A DNA stretch of 64,000 bases from an uncultured Armatimonadota bacterium (GCA_903833215.1 CAILEM010000012.1:1-64000); one strand, 5' to 3'; positions 31,688 to 41,686 are shown, counted from the stretch's first letter. The notes: generated from the letters alone by a model not told the origin. A program made the numbers and translations.

Positions 31688-33076
31688 ATGAGCACTCGCA
31701 TCGAAAAAGATACGATGGGTGAAATTGCGGTCGACTCCAGCCGCTATTGGGGCGCCCAAACGCAGCGATCCATTCAGAATTTTCCGATCGGACAGGAGCG
31801 TTATAAAATGCTCGATTCGATCGTCCGCGCTATGGGCATCTTGAAAAAGGGTGCGGCCGAAGCAAACCGCGACCTAGGTGAACTAGCACCTGACATCGCT
31901 GCACTGGTCATTCAAGCCGCGCAAGAAGTGATTGACGGCAAGCTAAACGATCATTTTCCGTTGGTCGTTTTCCAAACCGGGTCGGGAACCCAGAGCAACA
32001 TGAATGGCAACGAGGTCATCTCGAACCGCGCGATCGAGATCGCGGGTGGCGAGATGGGCAGCAAGAAGCCCGTCCACCCGAACGACCACGTGAACCGAGG
32101 ACAAAGCAGCAACGACACCTTCCCAACCGCCATGCATATCGCCGTGGTTGAGGAGCTACACCGGCAGTTCTATCCGAAAGTCAAAGTGCTCCGCGATACG
32201 TTAGCCGCCAAGTCCGACGAGTTCAAAGACATCGTCAAGGTCGGCCGAACGCACCTCCAGGACGCCACGCCAATCACGCTTGGTCAGGAGATTGGCGGCT
32301 GGGTTGCCCAGATCGACTTCTGTCTCGAACAGGTTCACTTCGCCGAGAAAGGACTCTACGAACTCGCCATCGGTGGAACCGCTGTTGGCACGGGGCTCAA
32401 CGCGCATCCGAAGTTCGGCGAACTCGCCGCACAATATTTCGCAAAAGAAACCGGCTTCCCATTCGTTTCGGCACCAAACAAATTCGCCGCTCTTTCCGGC
32501 CATGAGGCGTTGGTTGCCGTTTCCGGATCGTTGCGAACGCTCGCCGGTGCGCTGATGAAGATGGCCAACGACGTCCGCTGGCTCGCCTCAGGACCACGTA
32601 ACGGTATTGGCGAAATCATGATCCCCGAGAATGAACCAGGTAGTTCGATCATGCCGGGCAAGGTGAATCCAACCCAGTGTGAAGCGATGACGATGGTTGC
32701 CGTTCAGGTTTTCGGCAACGATGCCGCCGTCGCATTTGGTGGTTCACAAGGAAACTTCGAACTCAACGTGTTCAAGCCAGTGATGGTGCACAACGTTCTG
32801 TCGTCGATCCAGTTGCTAGGTGATACCTGCCTCGCGTTCAACGATAACTGCGCCGTCGGAATCAAACCCGACATCGCTAAAATCGAAGCCAACCTCAACT
32901 CGAACCTCATGCAGGTCACCGCGTTGAACCCGCATATCGGATACGACCGAGCCGCTGCGATTGCGAAGAAAGCGCTGAAAGAGGGCACCACCCTCAAAGC
33001 CTCCGCCCTCGCCCTCGGAGTCACCGAAGACGAGTTCGCCAAGTGGGTTGTGCCGATCGATATGACACACAACTAG
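31688..33076 (+). CDS. fumC: class II fumarate hydratase
   Basis: Interconverts fumarate and malate in the TCA cycle; 462 residues, the normal length for the iron-independent class II enzyme. [54 protein letters not shown] and the signature [15 protein letters not shown] are all present, including the catalytic Ser of the SS loop. It stands alone, with a terminator before it and a structured inverted repeat after it. Confidence 0.97.
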   Translation: MSTRIEKDTMGEIAVDSSRYWGAQTQRSIQNFPIGQERYKMLDSIVRAMGILKKGAAEANRDLGELAPDIAALVIQAAQEVIDGKLNDHFPLVVFQTGSGTQSNMNGNEVISNRAIEIAGGEMGSKKPVHPNDHVNRGQSSNDTFPTAMHIAVVEELHRQFYPKVKVLRDTLAAKSDEFKDIVKVGRTHLQDATPITLGQEIGGWVAQIDFCLEQVHFAEKGLYELAIGGTAVGTGLNAHPKFGELAAQYFAKETGFPFVSAPNKFAALSGHEALVAVSGSLRTLAGALMKMANDVRWLASGPRNGIGEIMIPENEPGSSIMPGKVNPTQCEAMTMVAVQVFGNDAAVAFGGSQGNFELNVFKPVMVHNVLSSIQLLGDTCLAFNDNCAVGIKPDIAKIEANLNSNLMQVTALNPHIGYDRAAAIAKKALKEGTTLKASALALGVTEDEFAKWVVPIDMTHN

Positions 33077-33081
33077 TCGGG

Positions 33082-33213
33082 GAAGCGTTTCCCTCGTACA
33101 CTTCCAGAATCCGAGGGTAGCCTTCTGATCTCCGCACACGATGATGCCTCCAGCACGGAGCGCATGCGGAGGTCTGAAGGCTACTAACTGACCAGCCCAC
33201 GATGAAACGCTTC
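33082..33213. repeat. nested inverted repeat after fumC containing a REP-like unit
   Basis: The outer arms GAAGCGTTTC (33082-33091) and GAAACGCTTC (33204-33213) are perfectly inverted. Inside, 33117-33136 and 33165-33184 form a 20-bp stem with two mismatches, bounded by GTAGCCTTC/GAAGGCTAC. The loop carries a reversed member of the GGCATCATCG hairpin family (33139-33173). It may act as a terminator for fumC. A small frame at 33215-33415 looks non-coding, so 33077-33418 has no supported gene. Confidence 0.6.
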
Positions 33214-33418
33214 TTTGGCACCTGCATGGATTTATTCAGACGAAATGCAGGAAAGCAGTGAGGCTACGGGATGTCAGCGTCTGAAGCTCAGACCTATGGG
33301 CTCGTGGACAAAAGAATCGATCCAAAGAAGTCAGCGAATCCAAGAACACTCGGAACAGATTAAGGATTCGAAGCTGATGAAACTATTGGGGAGGTTGTGG
33401 TGTACTACCTCCTAACGC

Positions 33419-33976
33419 ATGGTTGTTCTGATCGCTGCATTACACGCGCTTTGCCTTACTGGTAGCCAGCTACCAGCGGTGCTAGGCGTCGATGGTAAGC
33501 GGCATCAACCACTGATCGAAGCCCAGGGAAAACCATCGATCTTCGTATTCATTAGCCACGATTGCCCAGTCTGTAATGTGTACGCACCAGAGTTAGGGCG
33601 GATCGAAGCTCGCTTCGGATCAAAGTTCGCGTTTCACCTTGTGTATTCGGAACCGAGGATCACCGCGGATGTTGCCAAGCAGCACGCCAAGTCCTACAAG
33701 ATCGACCACGCAAAGCTTCTCCTCGATAATGACTGCCGTTTTGCGGCGGCATCCGGCGCTAAGGTCACCCCGGAAGTCGTAATCTTTAATGCACAAGGGC
33801 GGTCCGTCTACAAGGGCAGGATTGATGACCGCTATTACGGCATTGGTCAGCAACGTCCAGTCGCCACGAAACACGATACAATCGAAGCCCTTGAGGCAGT
33901 CCTTTCCAATCAGTCTCCGAAGCCTGCGGCAGGATTGCCCGTCGGCTGTTTCATCCTTCCACCCACAAAATCATGA
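33419..33976 (+). CDS. secreted redoxin (thioredoxin-fold) protein
   Basis: A protein of 185 residues with a short hydrophobic start and an AhpC/TSA-redoxin fold. The active-site motif is SHDCPVCNVYAPEL (CPVC), later TPEVVIFNAQGRSVYKGRIDD with the cis-Pro, and a conserved end PVGCFI. This redoxin type is regularly encoded beside copper-type ascorbate-dependent monooxygenase-like proteins. That is the case here: the stop overlaps the start of the next gene by four bases. It probably works outside the cytoplasmic membrane, perhaps in copper or haem maturation of its partner. Confidence 0.82.
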   Translation: MVVLIAALHALCLTGSQLPAVLGVDGKRHQPLIEAQGKPSIFVFISHDCPVCNVYAPELGRIEARFGSKFAFHLVYSEPRITADVAKQHAKSYKIDHAKLLLDNDCRFAAASGAKVTPEVVIFNAQGRSVYKGRIDDRYYGIGQQRPVATKHDTIEALEAVLSNQSPKPAAGLPVGCFILPPTKS

Positions 33977-35529
33977 AGCTCATCCGTTATTCGCTTGCCG
34001 CGTCGACCGCTATGGTGCTGATCTCAGCTGCAGTACCTGCCGCTCACTCACCTAAGGATCACAAGACCCCGAAGCGAACACCAACGTTTGCGAGAGATGT
34101 TGCACCAATCATCTACTCGAAGTGTGCTCCATGTCACCACGCGGGTGAGGTCGCGCCGTTCAATCTTACAAGCTATGAAGACGCCCGTGACAAGGCACCG
34201 ACTCTAGCTGCTGCCGTTAAGCGGAAGTTCATGCCACCGTGGCAAGCAGTCTCTCATGGCGAGTTTGCCAACGACCGTACCCTCACTGCAACCGAAATTG
34301 AGACGCTCGATACGTGGGCCAAAGCGGGGGCTCCGAAAGGCAATATGGCTTCCGCACCCAAGTCTCCAACCTTCACTCCTGGGTGGGCGATGGGCAAGCC
34401 CGACTTCGTTGGCAAGCCCGCTCAACCTTACACGGTAGATGCGGAAGGTGCCGATGACTACCGCTGTTTCGTTATTCCGACCAACTTTGCGGAGGGGCGT
34501 TTTGTCACCGGGGTCGAGCTTAGGCCGGGGAATCGGCAAGTTGCTCACCACGTTCTCGTTTATCTCGACACAAGTGGAGTGGCGCGCAAGAAGGAAGGAA
34601 AAGACGGAAAGCCAGGCTATGTATCGTTCGGTGGACCCGGCTTTGTGCCTGCCGGAGCCCTAGGCGGATGGGCACCTGGTCTTCAGTATCAAAAGTTGCC
34701 GGCCGGTAATGGAATGTGGCTGCCAAAGGGCGCCGATATCGTCATCCAGATGCACTACCACAAGGATGGAAAGCCAGAGCAGGACCTTACTCAAATCGGC
34801 TTGCAGTTCGCGAAGGGACCGATTGATAAGCATGTTCGCTGGGAATCCGTCGACAACGAACTCATCTCAATCAAGCCAGGAGACGCGAATTACGAGGTCA
34901 AGGCGAGCTTGGATCTTCCCCAGGCGGTGACGTTGTTGGATGTGATCCCGCACATGCACTTACTCGGCCACGACATGAAGGTGACGGCGACTCTTCCTGA
35001 TGGTAAGAAGCGCCAGCTGATTCATGTTGAGCCTTACGACTTCAACTGGCAGACCCGCTACATCTACAAGGAGCCTGTTCATTTGCCGAAAGGCACCCAC
35101 ATCGACTTGGTCGCCCACTACGACAACTCGTCTGCCAACCCTCACAATCCGAACAACCCACCCAAGAAGGTGACGTTCGGAGAGCAGACGACGAACGAGA
35201 TGTGCTTTGCGTTCTTCACCTACACGTTCGACAACGAGCACATTTCGAAGGGTCAAACCGTGAGTGATGCAAACGGCTTTGAGGCGAACAAGGCGAAATT
35301 CACGATCAAAAAGATCTTTGATCACTTTGACGCCAACCATGATGGGGCCTTGGATGTCGATGAACTGGCCGACGTTATTGCGTTCTTTCAGTCCGCAGCG
35401 GATGAGCCAAAAGGGAAACCTCAAGACCCCAAAGCTGCTGCCAAGTTCGTCATCTCGATGTACGGCAAGACCACAAAGGGCAAGCTCAGTGTCGAAGAGT
35501 TCGGAAAGATGGCAAAGCAAATGAACTAG
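33973..35529 (+). CDS. cytochrome c / copper monooxygenase / EF-hand protein
   Basis: A protein of 518 residues with a signal peptide (1-24). Three parts follow. A c-type haem site, CAPCHHAG, lies in a short cytochrome-like domain (about 35-115). Next is a type II copper, ascorbate-dependent monooxygenase-like double beta-sandwich (about 150-420) with histidine clusters VAHHVLVYLD, IQMHYHKDGK and PHMHLLGHDMK, as in peptidylglycine hydroxylase relatives. The C-terminal calcium-binding EF-hands include DANHDGALDVDE. The substrate is unknown. It is translationally coupled to the redoxin gene. Its 3' end overlaps the convergent lipoprotein gene by 44 bases. Confidence 0.85.
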   Translation: MKLIRYSLAASTAMVLISAAVPAAHSPKDHKTPKRTPTFARDVAPIIYSKCAPCHHAGEVAPFNLTSYEDARDKAPTLAAAVKRKFMPPWQAVSHGEFANDRTLTATEIETLDTWAKAGAPKGNMASAPKSPTFTPGWAMGKPDFVGKPAQPYTVDAEGADDYRCFVIPTNFAEGRFVTGVELRPGNRQVAHHVLVYLDTSGVARKKEGKDGKPGYVSFGGPGFVPAGALGGWAPGLQYQKLPAGNGMWLPKGADIVIQMHYHKDGKPEQDLTQIGLQFAKGPIDKHVRWESVDNELISIKPGDANYEVKASLDLPQAVTLLDVIPHMHLLGHDMKVTATLPDGKKRQLIHVEPYDFNWQTRYIYKEPVHLPKGTHIDLVAHYDNSSANPHNPNNPPKKVTFGEQTTNEMCFAFFTYTFDNEHISKGQTVSDANGFEANKAKFTIKKIFDHFDANHDGALDVDELADVIAFFQSAADEPKGKPQDPKAAAKFVISMYGKTTKGKLSVEEFGKMAKQMN

Positions 35530-36229
35530 GTCGGGCAAGGGGTGTCGGGTTTACCCCTTTTGGAGGCGGAGGAGTAACGATCGAAGTCAGGCTGGCGACG
35601 TAGGTATATCCAGTGCCATCTGGATTCACCGTCCTGTCGGAAATCTTAACGTAACCTCCGATTTCCGGTGCGACCCACATCGTGAACCTGTCGATCGTTC
35701 CGTCGGAACTGATGACGGTCTGAGCGACGACCCAGCAGTCAAAGGTGCCCGCTTTGGTCGCAACCTTCTCGGTGCCAACGACTCGATAAGTCTCCGTGAG
35801 AGTCGTACCATTCGACAGGGTGATAACACCTGCCGTTCGAGTCGACCCGTCAATTGTTCGTCCCACCGTGAAGGTGTCGCTGATTACGTCGTACAACTTG
35901 GCATTGACCATCGTGGCCAGCAAGACTCCTTTCAACGAAATCTCTGAGTAGCTCGTGATTGTCGCAGGGCCCGTTTTGAGGGTCAGATAGAAAGTCCGAG
36001 TGTCGCGAATCGTGGATTGTCCACTATAAGTATCAGCGGTGAGCGCCTCGACTATCGTGCCCTTATAGGCACCGAACTGGCCAAAGTTGATTGAGACGTC
36101 GTAATTCCAACTATCACCGATGTTGTTGGCCCGAAAAGAATTTTGAGGTCGAACCGCAGACCCTCCGCCGCCACCACAAGAAATGAGGAGAAAGGCCGCT
36201 ATCGGAAGTAATGCGATCCTGCGATTCAC
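35486..36229 (-). CDS. lipoprotein, unknown function
   Basis: About 247 residues from a GTG start at 36229; the open frame reaches 36313 but the extension lacks signal character. The signal ends in the lipobox LISC followed by a glycine run (GGGGGS), typical of surface lipoproteins. The body is beta-rich (NIGDSWNYDVSINFGQFG, GTFDCWVVAQTV, YVKISDRTVNPDGTGYTYVA) and resembles DUF3108-like or outer-membrane lipoprotein-carrier-like beta sheets. The C-terminal 14 residues are antisense to the end of the copper protein gene. It is divergent from the GH44 gene. Confidence 0.72.
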   Translation of the reverse strand: MNRRIALLPIAAFLLISCGGGGGSAVRPQNSFRANNIGDSWNYDVSINFGQFGAYKGTIVEALTADTYSGQSTIRDTRTFYLTLKTGPATITSYSEISLKGVLLATMVNAKLYDVISDTFTVGRTIDGSTRTAGVITLSNGTTLTETYRVVGTEKVATKAGTFDCWVVAQTVISSDGTIDRFTMWVAPEIGGYVKISDRTVNPDGTGYTYVASLTSIVTPPPPKGVNPTPLARPSSFALPSFRTLRH

Positions 36230-36302
36230 AAATGTCAGCTTATCACGACTCTGTCTGTCGTAAACTGAAGGTGGGTGGATTTTAGTTTTGGCGCGACATA
36301 CC

Positions 36303-38387
36303 ATGAATAACACAAAGGCATCAGTTCAGGCTCTCGCGGGAGCTTTAGTGGCGGCGGCTCTGGGGCTTAGTGCAACCGCAGGGGCGCAAACGACGATCAC
36401 GGTTAATGCTGCGGCAAATCGTCATGTGATCAACCCAAATATCTATGGTGTATCGAACCTGACCCAGCAGCAGATGGCTGACCTTCATTCGCCGCTGGTT
36501 CGCTACGGTGGGAACAACTCAAGTCGATACAACTGGCTGCTTAATGCCGATAACCGCGGCGCTGATTGGTACTTTGAGAGCATCGGAGACGCCAGCGCCA
36601 CCGCGGGTGAGCGGGTGGACACCTTCATTCAGAGTTCCAAGACGGCGGGCGCGAAGCCTATGGTCACGATTCCTCTGTTGCCGTACGTTGCGAAGCTCGG
36701 CACAAACCGTTCCTACCTATGGTCGTTTTCCATCAACAAATACGGTGCCCAAACCGGAGCGGATCCTTACCGCAATGACGCAGGCAACGGGATTAGTGCC
36801 TTCTACCAAAACGCCTATATCACCGGCAACAATCCGCTCGACGCCAATGTCGCCAGCACTGCAACCACTCAGCTTGCCTGGATTCAACATATCATCACAA
36901 AGTGGGGCAAGGCAACAAGCGGGGGACTGAACTACTACCTGATGGACAATGAGCCGTCTATCTGGCATTCAACCCATCGTGATGTCCACCCCGCTGGCGC
37001 GACGATGACGGAAATCTACAACGACTATGTCGCCTATGCTGGCAACATCCGAACTGCTGATCCAGGCGCCGTGATCGTGGGGCCTGAAGAGTGGGGCTGG
37101 ACCGGATACTTCTACAGTGGGGCCGATCAGCAGTACGGTGCCACTCACGGCTGGAGCGGACCCTTTCCCGACAAAAAGGCACACAACAACATGGATTACG
37201 TGCCGTGGCTCCTTCAGCAACTGGCCACCTACCAAAAGACTAAAGGCAAGAAGCTTCTCGACGTTTTCAGCCTGCACTATTACCCGCAGCAGGGCGAATT
37301 TGGTAGCGATGATTCCGCGTCGATGCAGGCGATCCGCAATCGATCAACCCGGTCGCTGTGGGACCCCAATTACACCGACACGTCTTGGATTAACTCGAAG
37401 ATCCAACTTATTCCTCGAATGAAGACTTGGGTGTCGACGTACTACCCTGGGCTTCAGACCGGCATTACCGAGTACAACTGGGGCGACGACACGAAGATGA
37501 ACGGAGCCACGACCCAAGCCGATATCTTTGGTATCTTCGGACGAGAAGGGCTCGATATGGCAAGTCGATGGGGAACACCTCCAACAAACTCGCCGACGTA
37601 CCTGGCGATGAAAATGTTCCGGAACTACGACGGCCTCAAGTCGTGCTTTGGTGACACCAGTGTGTCCTGTTCCGCTCCAAGTCCGGACGCCGTTTCTGCG
37701 TTTGCCGCTCTTCGAACCACCGATGGCGCCCTGACTGTGATGGTGATCAACAAAACGACCAGCAGCCAAGCAGCGACGATTAATCTATCTGGATTCAGTG
37801 CCAACGGCACCGCGCAGGCTTACCAGATCTCGTCTCCCACCCAAAGCACCATTACCTACCTGGGCAACGGCACTGTAAAGAGCAACGCCCTCACCGCGAC
37901 ATATCCCAAGCAGAGCATTACGCTATGGATCATCCTGCCGACCGCAGTGGGTCCGCAGTACGATTTTGAGACCGGGACCCAGGCATGGGCATTTGGCGGC
38001 ACACCCATCTCCTCGATTGCAAGCTCGACTGTTCAGCATTTCTCCGGTTCGAAGTCGCTAGCCGTGAATTTCGCTGGAACAGGAACCGCAAGCACCTATG
38101 TGATGGCACCGACCACTCCTGCCGGCAAGGCGGTCACTTACCGAGTGTGGATTCCATACACGAACAAGATCGCTTCCGTCACTTGTTACGTGATGCAGGG
38201 CGCTTTGGGTGGGTGGACCTATTCTTCGATGCAAAAGCTGAAGAGTCAGCTTACGCAGGGAGGGTGGAGCACCTTCACGGTGACGGTGCCTCCCAACGCC
38301 ACGACTCCGCTGTACCAACTGGGCGTTCAGTTCTCAACGTCCGGCACCTGGACCGGCACCTGCTATGTCGATTCGATTGCTTGGTAG
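36303..38387 (+). CDS. secreted GH44 endoglucanase/xyloglucanase
   Basis: About 694 residues with a signal peptide (cleaved near TAGAQ). The GH44 barrel has the acid/base Glu in LMDNEPSIWHST (about E217) and the nucleophile in TGITEYNWGDD (about E390). A beta-sandwich that wraps the barrel follows to about 550, then a C-terminal carbohydrate-binding-type module of about 140 residues (YDFETGTQAWAFGG to the end). Family members cut beta-1,4-glucans, often xyloglucan or carboxymethylcellulose. A TTG 15 bases upstream (36288) is also open. The gene converges with the aminopeptidase gene, with stop codons one base apart. Confidence 0.93.
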   Translation: MNNTKASVQALAGALVAAALGLSATAGAQTTITVNAAANRHVINPNIYGVSNLTQQQMADLHSPLVRYGGNNSSRYNWLLNADNRGADWYFESIGDASATAGERVDTFIQSSKTAGAKPMVTIPLLPYVAKLGTNRSYLWSFSINKYGAQTGADPYRNDAGNGISAFYQNAYITGNNPLDANVASTATTQLAWIQHIITKWGKATSGGLNYYLMDNEPSIWHSTHRDVHPAGATMTEIYNDYVAYAGNIRTADPGAVIVGPEEWGWTGYFYSGADQQYGATHGWSGPFPDKKAHNNMDYVPWLLQQLATYQKTKGKKLLDVFSLHYYPQQGEFGSDDSASMQAIRNRSTRSLWDPNYTDTSWINSKIQLIPRMKTWVSTYYPGLQTGITEYNWGDDTKMNGATTQADIFGIFGREGLDMASRWGTPPTNSPTYLAMKMFRNYDGLKSCFGDTSVSCSAPSPDAVSAFAALRTTDGALTVMVINKTTSSQAATINLSGFSANGTAQAYQISSPTQSTITYLGNGTVKSNALTATYPKQSITLWIILPTAVGPQYDFETGTQAWAFGGTPISSIASSTVQHFSGSKSLAVNFAGTGTASTYVMAPTTPAGKAVTYRVWIPYTNKIASVTCYVMQGALGGWTYSSMQKLKSQLTQGGWSTFTVTVPPNATTPLYQLGVQFSTSGTWTGTCYVDSIAW

Positions 38388-38388
38388 C

Positions 38389-40728
38389 TTAAGGCAGTTT
38401 GCTGAGACCTGCCACTGCGGCTGAAGCTGTGCCTCGGACGCCACCGGGGCCATGCGTCATGAACGGAGTCAGAATCGGGATTGCGGCCTTGTTGCCAAGC
38501 TGACCGAGGGAGTTGATCGCCGCAACCCGAGCCGCGTACGAGGTCTCCTGAGCAACCTTGATCAGGGCTTGGTACACGCTGGTGTCCTCTCCTTTCTCCT
38601 TGACCCGACCCAAAACACGAATAGCGGCAACCCGCAGTGGTTCTGAGTCCGGTTTCTTTAGGATCTCCAAACACTTCTGTCGAGCCAAAGCCGGATCGTG
38701 GGTGCCCCACCACTCGATAGCCATCACGCGGAATCCATCGTCAAACGCCCTCGAGTTCCAAGCATTTTGGGCAAGGCTCGCATCGGTGGCTCCGTTGAGC
38801 AGAGACTGGACGGCATGCTCCTTAACCGCCTCATTTGGATACGTGTTGGCAATCTGCTTGAGCCGGGTGACGATAGTATCCGTCGGTTGAACCCGACCCA
38901 GTACGACAACGGCAGAGTTCACGACTCGGACATCTGATTTTCGAGTCAGCTCCAATAGAAACGGCGTGCCTTCTTGACCGACTTTATTGGCAATCAGATC
39001 GAGAAGAGAAGCATTGGTTTCCTTCATTCCGATTGCTACTCGCTGCAACACAGACATCGAATCGAACATGGCCACGATGATTCGTGCCTTCTGGGCGACG
39101 TTTGGGGCGTGCCGATACAACTCGGTGATCTCCTGCTCCGAGGAGGGAATCGCGTACTTCAACTCCATCGGGGTCCAGACCTCAGGATCAATGAGCAAAG
39201 GCTTTGCCGCGAGTGCACCTAGCTTTAGCTTGGACTCGGCGCCTTCTACGTGGATCGACTTCTTGACCCAGCCTTTGGTGTCCAGAATCCAAACCGGGAG
39301 ATCCAGTGTGTAATACGGCTCCAACTGGTCGATCACAAGATTGCCATCGGAAACCGTGGCACTGAGGGAAGGAGTGGCCGATGTGTGGAACCACTGGCGG
39401 AAGAATGGCTTAAGGTCTTTGCCAGACACCTTCTCCATGACGGCGATGAGATCATCGGTAGTTGCTGGCTGAAACTTATATTTATCTAGGAATGCGTGAA
39501 TGCCTTTCCAGAACGTCGGTTCGCCAAGGTCGTGCATCAACATCAAGATTCGGGAGGCACCACCTGCATAGGGTGAGCCCATACCGACGGTTGGCACCGA
39601 TCCAACAAGCCCGGGAACAGCGCCTCGGTTCCGCGACCCGATCGTGTCTACTGCGCCCTCAAAGTTGTGGTATCGGTCAATATCAAAAGCATCTTGACCT
39701 CGTGTTGCTCTCGTGTAAAACATCGGCAGAAACGTTGCAAAGCCTTCGTTAAGCCACGTATGCTCCCAAGTCTTGCAGGTGATCAAGTCACCAAACCAGT
39801 GATGAGCTAACTCATGGGCGACCAAGCCGCTTGGATCGTAGATGGGTTCGGTACCCGTTGCATGGAGTGTTCGGATGGTTTGGGTGACGGCAGTAACGTT
39901 CTCCATGCCCCCAAACATGAAGTCACCGACGACCTCTTGCGCGAATTTGTCGTAAGGATATGCGACACCGGTGATCTTGGAAAACAGATCGACCATCTTT
40001 GGTGTTTCCGCAAATGAGGCTTTGCCTTGCGCTTCCAGTCCGGGAGGCACGTAGTAGTCCACCGGTATGCCGTGCCATGAACCCTTCCCTTTGACGTACT
40101 CTCCGGCAACGAGGGAGATGAGATAGGTGGAAAATGGTTGGTCCATTCGCCAGTGAAACACGCGAGTTTTCGGCGCTTCCGCGATTCCGATCAGCTTGCC
40201 GTTTGTAATTGCTGTCCAGGTCTTGGGGACGGTAATAAAGCACTCGGTTGTCGCCTTGTCGTCCGGGTAGTCGTAGGTCGGCAGCCAGTAGTGGTTGTCC
40301 TCGCCTTCTCCTTGGGTGTAGACCATTCCCGTCTTTGCGGGAAAGGCACGAGAGGCTGGCACAAAGTAGAAACCGTTAACGGGCAATCCTGTATAAATCG
40401 TCCGGATACGCAGGGTTTGACCGGCACGGCCCATCTGCGGCAGATCGATCTTGAGCTTATCATCCTCGACCAGAAACGTGGCTGCCCTACCATCAACGAA
40501 AACCCTGGATATCGCCAACTCTGAGGAGTGAAGCTGCACGGATTTGGAGTCTTCGTTGAGTGTGAGGGTATTGGTCACATCTCCCGCAATCGAGCCTTTT
40601 TCCATTGAGAAAAACAATCTCCACAGTACGTTCTTGAGGTCGTAGTTGTGGACGATCGGTGAAGCAAAACCGAAAGAGGCGATCGCTAGGGAACCAGCGA
40701 TCGCCAACTTGCGCATGAATGAGCCCAT
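38389..40728 (-). CDS. exported M1 family aminopeptidase with HEAT-like C-terminus
   Basis: About 779 residues with a signal peptide (KLAIAGSLAIASFGFAS). The M1 core contains the exopeptidase motif GGMENVTAVTQ, the zinc site HELAHHWFGD and the third ligand Glu in WLNEGFATF. The last 230 residues are helical repeats (VVNSAVVVLGRVQPTDTI, VAAIRVLGRVKEKG, VAAINSLGQLGNKAAIPILT), HEAT-like units that may bind substrate or partners. Starts at 40743, 40728 and 40716 are in frame; the signal peptide fits the later two. It would remove N-terminal residues from peptides outside the cell membrane. Confidence 0.93.
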   Translation of the reverse strand: MGSFMRKLAIAGSLAIASFGFASPIVHNYDLKNVLWRLFFSMEKGSIAGDVTNTLTLNEDSKSVQLHSSELAISRVFVDGRAATFLVEDDKLKIDLPQMGRAGQTLRIRTIYTGLPVNGFYFVPASRAFPAKTGMVYTQGEGEDNHYWLPTYDYPDDKATTECFITVPKTWTAITNGKLIGIAEAPKTRVFHWRMDQPFSTYLISLVAGEYVKGKGSWHGIPVDYYVPPGLEAQGKASFAETPKMVDLFSKITGVAYPYDKFAQEVVGDFMFGGMENVTAVTQTIRTLHATGTEPIYDPSGLVAHELAHHWFGDLITCKTWEHTWLNEGFATFLPMFYTRATRGQDAFDIDRYHNFEGAVDTIGSRNRGAVPGLVGSVPTVGMGSPYAGGASRILMLMHDLGEPTFWKGIHAFLDKYKFQPATTDDLIAVMEKVSGKDLKPFFRQWFHTSATPSLSATVSDGNLVIDQLEPYYTLDLPVWILDTKGWVKKSIHVEGAESKLKLGALAAKPLLIDPEVWTPMELKYAIPSSEQEITELYRHAPNVAQKARIIVAMFDSMSVLQRVAIGMKETNASLLDLIANKVGQEGTPFLLELTRKSDVRVVNSAVVVLGRVQPTDTIVTRLKQIANTYPNEAVKEHAVQSLLNGATDASLAQNAWNSRAFDDGFRVMAIEWWGTHDPALARQKCLEILKKPDSEPLRVAAIRVLGRVKEKGEDTSVYQALIKVAQETSYAARVAAINSLGQLGNKAAIPILTPFMTHGPGGVRGTASAAVAGLSKLP

Positions 40729-40764
40729 GGCTTCATTCTGCACGCTTCAGGGGAGGAGATGGAC

Positions 40765-41142
40765 TTATCGGCCCTTGCTGGCAGCTCGGACCAATCGGTC
40801 CTCGTCGGTGATGTCGTTGAGGCGAGTCAAACCACCGGCATGAGATGGGAAAGCAATGTATGGCTTTGGACCACTCTTGATAATGCCTTCGCCCTCATAC
40901 TGAGCCCAAGGGGATTCGAACACGAATCGAAACGTCTGGTTGCATCCTTTGAGGAACTCCTGGAACTTCTCTTCGTCTACCTTTGGGATCGTAAATTGGA
41001 TTCTCCATTCAACGATGGGGAACTCTTCTGTCGCAGGTCGGAGATAGATAACTGGTCTCAGGACGGTGAACTCAACGTCCTTACCCCCTGGTTTGTAGAT
41101 CCATAGAATCTTGTTTTTGAACTCTTGCGCACCGGGGAACAT
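40765..41142 (-). CDS. hypothetical soluble protein
   Basis: About 125 residues from the ATG before FPGAQEFKNKILWIYKPG. The frame extends 26 codons upstream, but that part is basic and cysteine-rich and does not read like protein. The predicted fold is beta-rich at the start (KILWIYKPGGKDVEFTVLRP, VEWRIQFTIPKVDEEKFQEF) and I know no family for it. It lies just upstream of the aminopeptidase on the same strand, 36 bases away, possibly in one transcript. Confidence 0.6.
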   Translation of the reverse strand: MFPGAQEFKNKILWIYKPGGKDVEFTVLRPVIYLRPATEEFPIVEWRIQFTIPKVDEEKFQEFLKGCNQTFRFVFESPWAQYEGEGIIKSGPKPYIAFPSHAGGLTRLNDITDEDRLVRAASKGR

Positions 41143-41265
41143 GTCTTTACTATAGCGCTTTGGCCGTTTTTCGTGCTTAGTAGCTATGCAAGTGCAAAAA
41201 CATAACGGTCGAAATTCCAAATTTTGCGGTGAAATTAGCTCATCTGGGGCCCTTGACCTGCCGGT

Positions 41266-41640
41266 TCAGCCCGCTGTTGTCGAGCCCGCGCTTCCACCTT
41301 CGTCACTTGATGGGTTAGAGGAATGAAGCGGTTTTGGCATGGTGTCTTCACCATTTTGAACTGGGGTGGAAGGCTTTTTCCGGCGACGACGAGGGGCACT
41401 TGCATGAGTCGTCGCCTCAACCTTTACGTCGACGTCTGGGCCAGCAGCGTTCGCTGCCTTGGGTGGGGCAGGGGGATCGGCGTTAACGGGTCCACCGTCG
41501 GCACTTTCGTGCGCCGAGTCTGCTTTAGGATCTACTTGACCGATCCGTGGGCCGATAACAAAATAGCCAAGGAGCAATAGTAAAAGGGGAGCCACCACCC
41601 ACTTCCCAATTACCCCGGCCGGGGTTAGCTTGGCCACCAT
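41266..41640 (-). CDS. single-pass membrane protein with disordered tail
   Basis: A protein of 124 residues. One membrane helix (about 12-30: IGKWVVAPLLLLLLGYFVIG) is followed by a low-complexity tail rich in Ala, Pro, Asp, Ser and Gly with a short Arg/Lys patch (APRRRRKKPS). The tail should be disordered and exposed. Function unknown; its weak sequence complexity makes homology searches difficult. It is divergent from the DUF5107 gene, 46 bases away. Confidence 0.55.
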   Translation of the reverse strand: MVAKLTPAGVIGKWVVAPLLLLLLGYFVIGPRIGQVDPKADSAHESADGGPVNADPPAPPKAANAAGPDVDVKVEATTHASAPRRRRKKPSTPVQNGEDTMPKPLHSSNPSSDEGGSAGSTTAG

Positions 41641-41686
41641 GAACCTATTGTAGCTTAGGTAACCTCAGACCCGCTTTCTATACACT

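Noticed and set aside
33215-33415. 66-codon frame before the redoxin gene
   Set aside because: No ribosome site or motif; begins at the edge of the nested inverted repeat.
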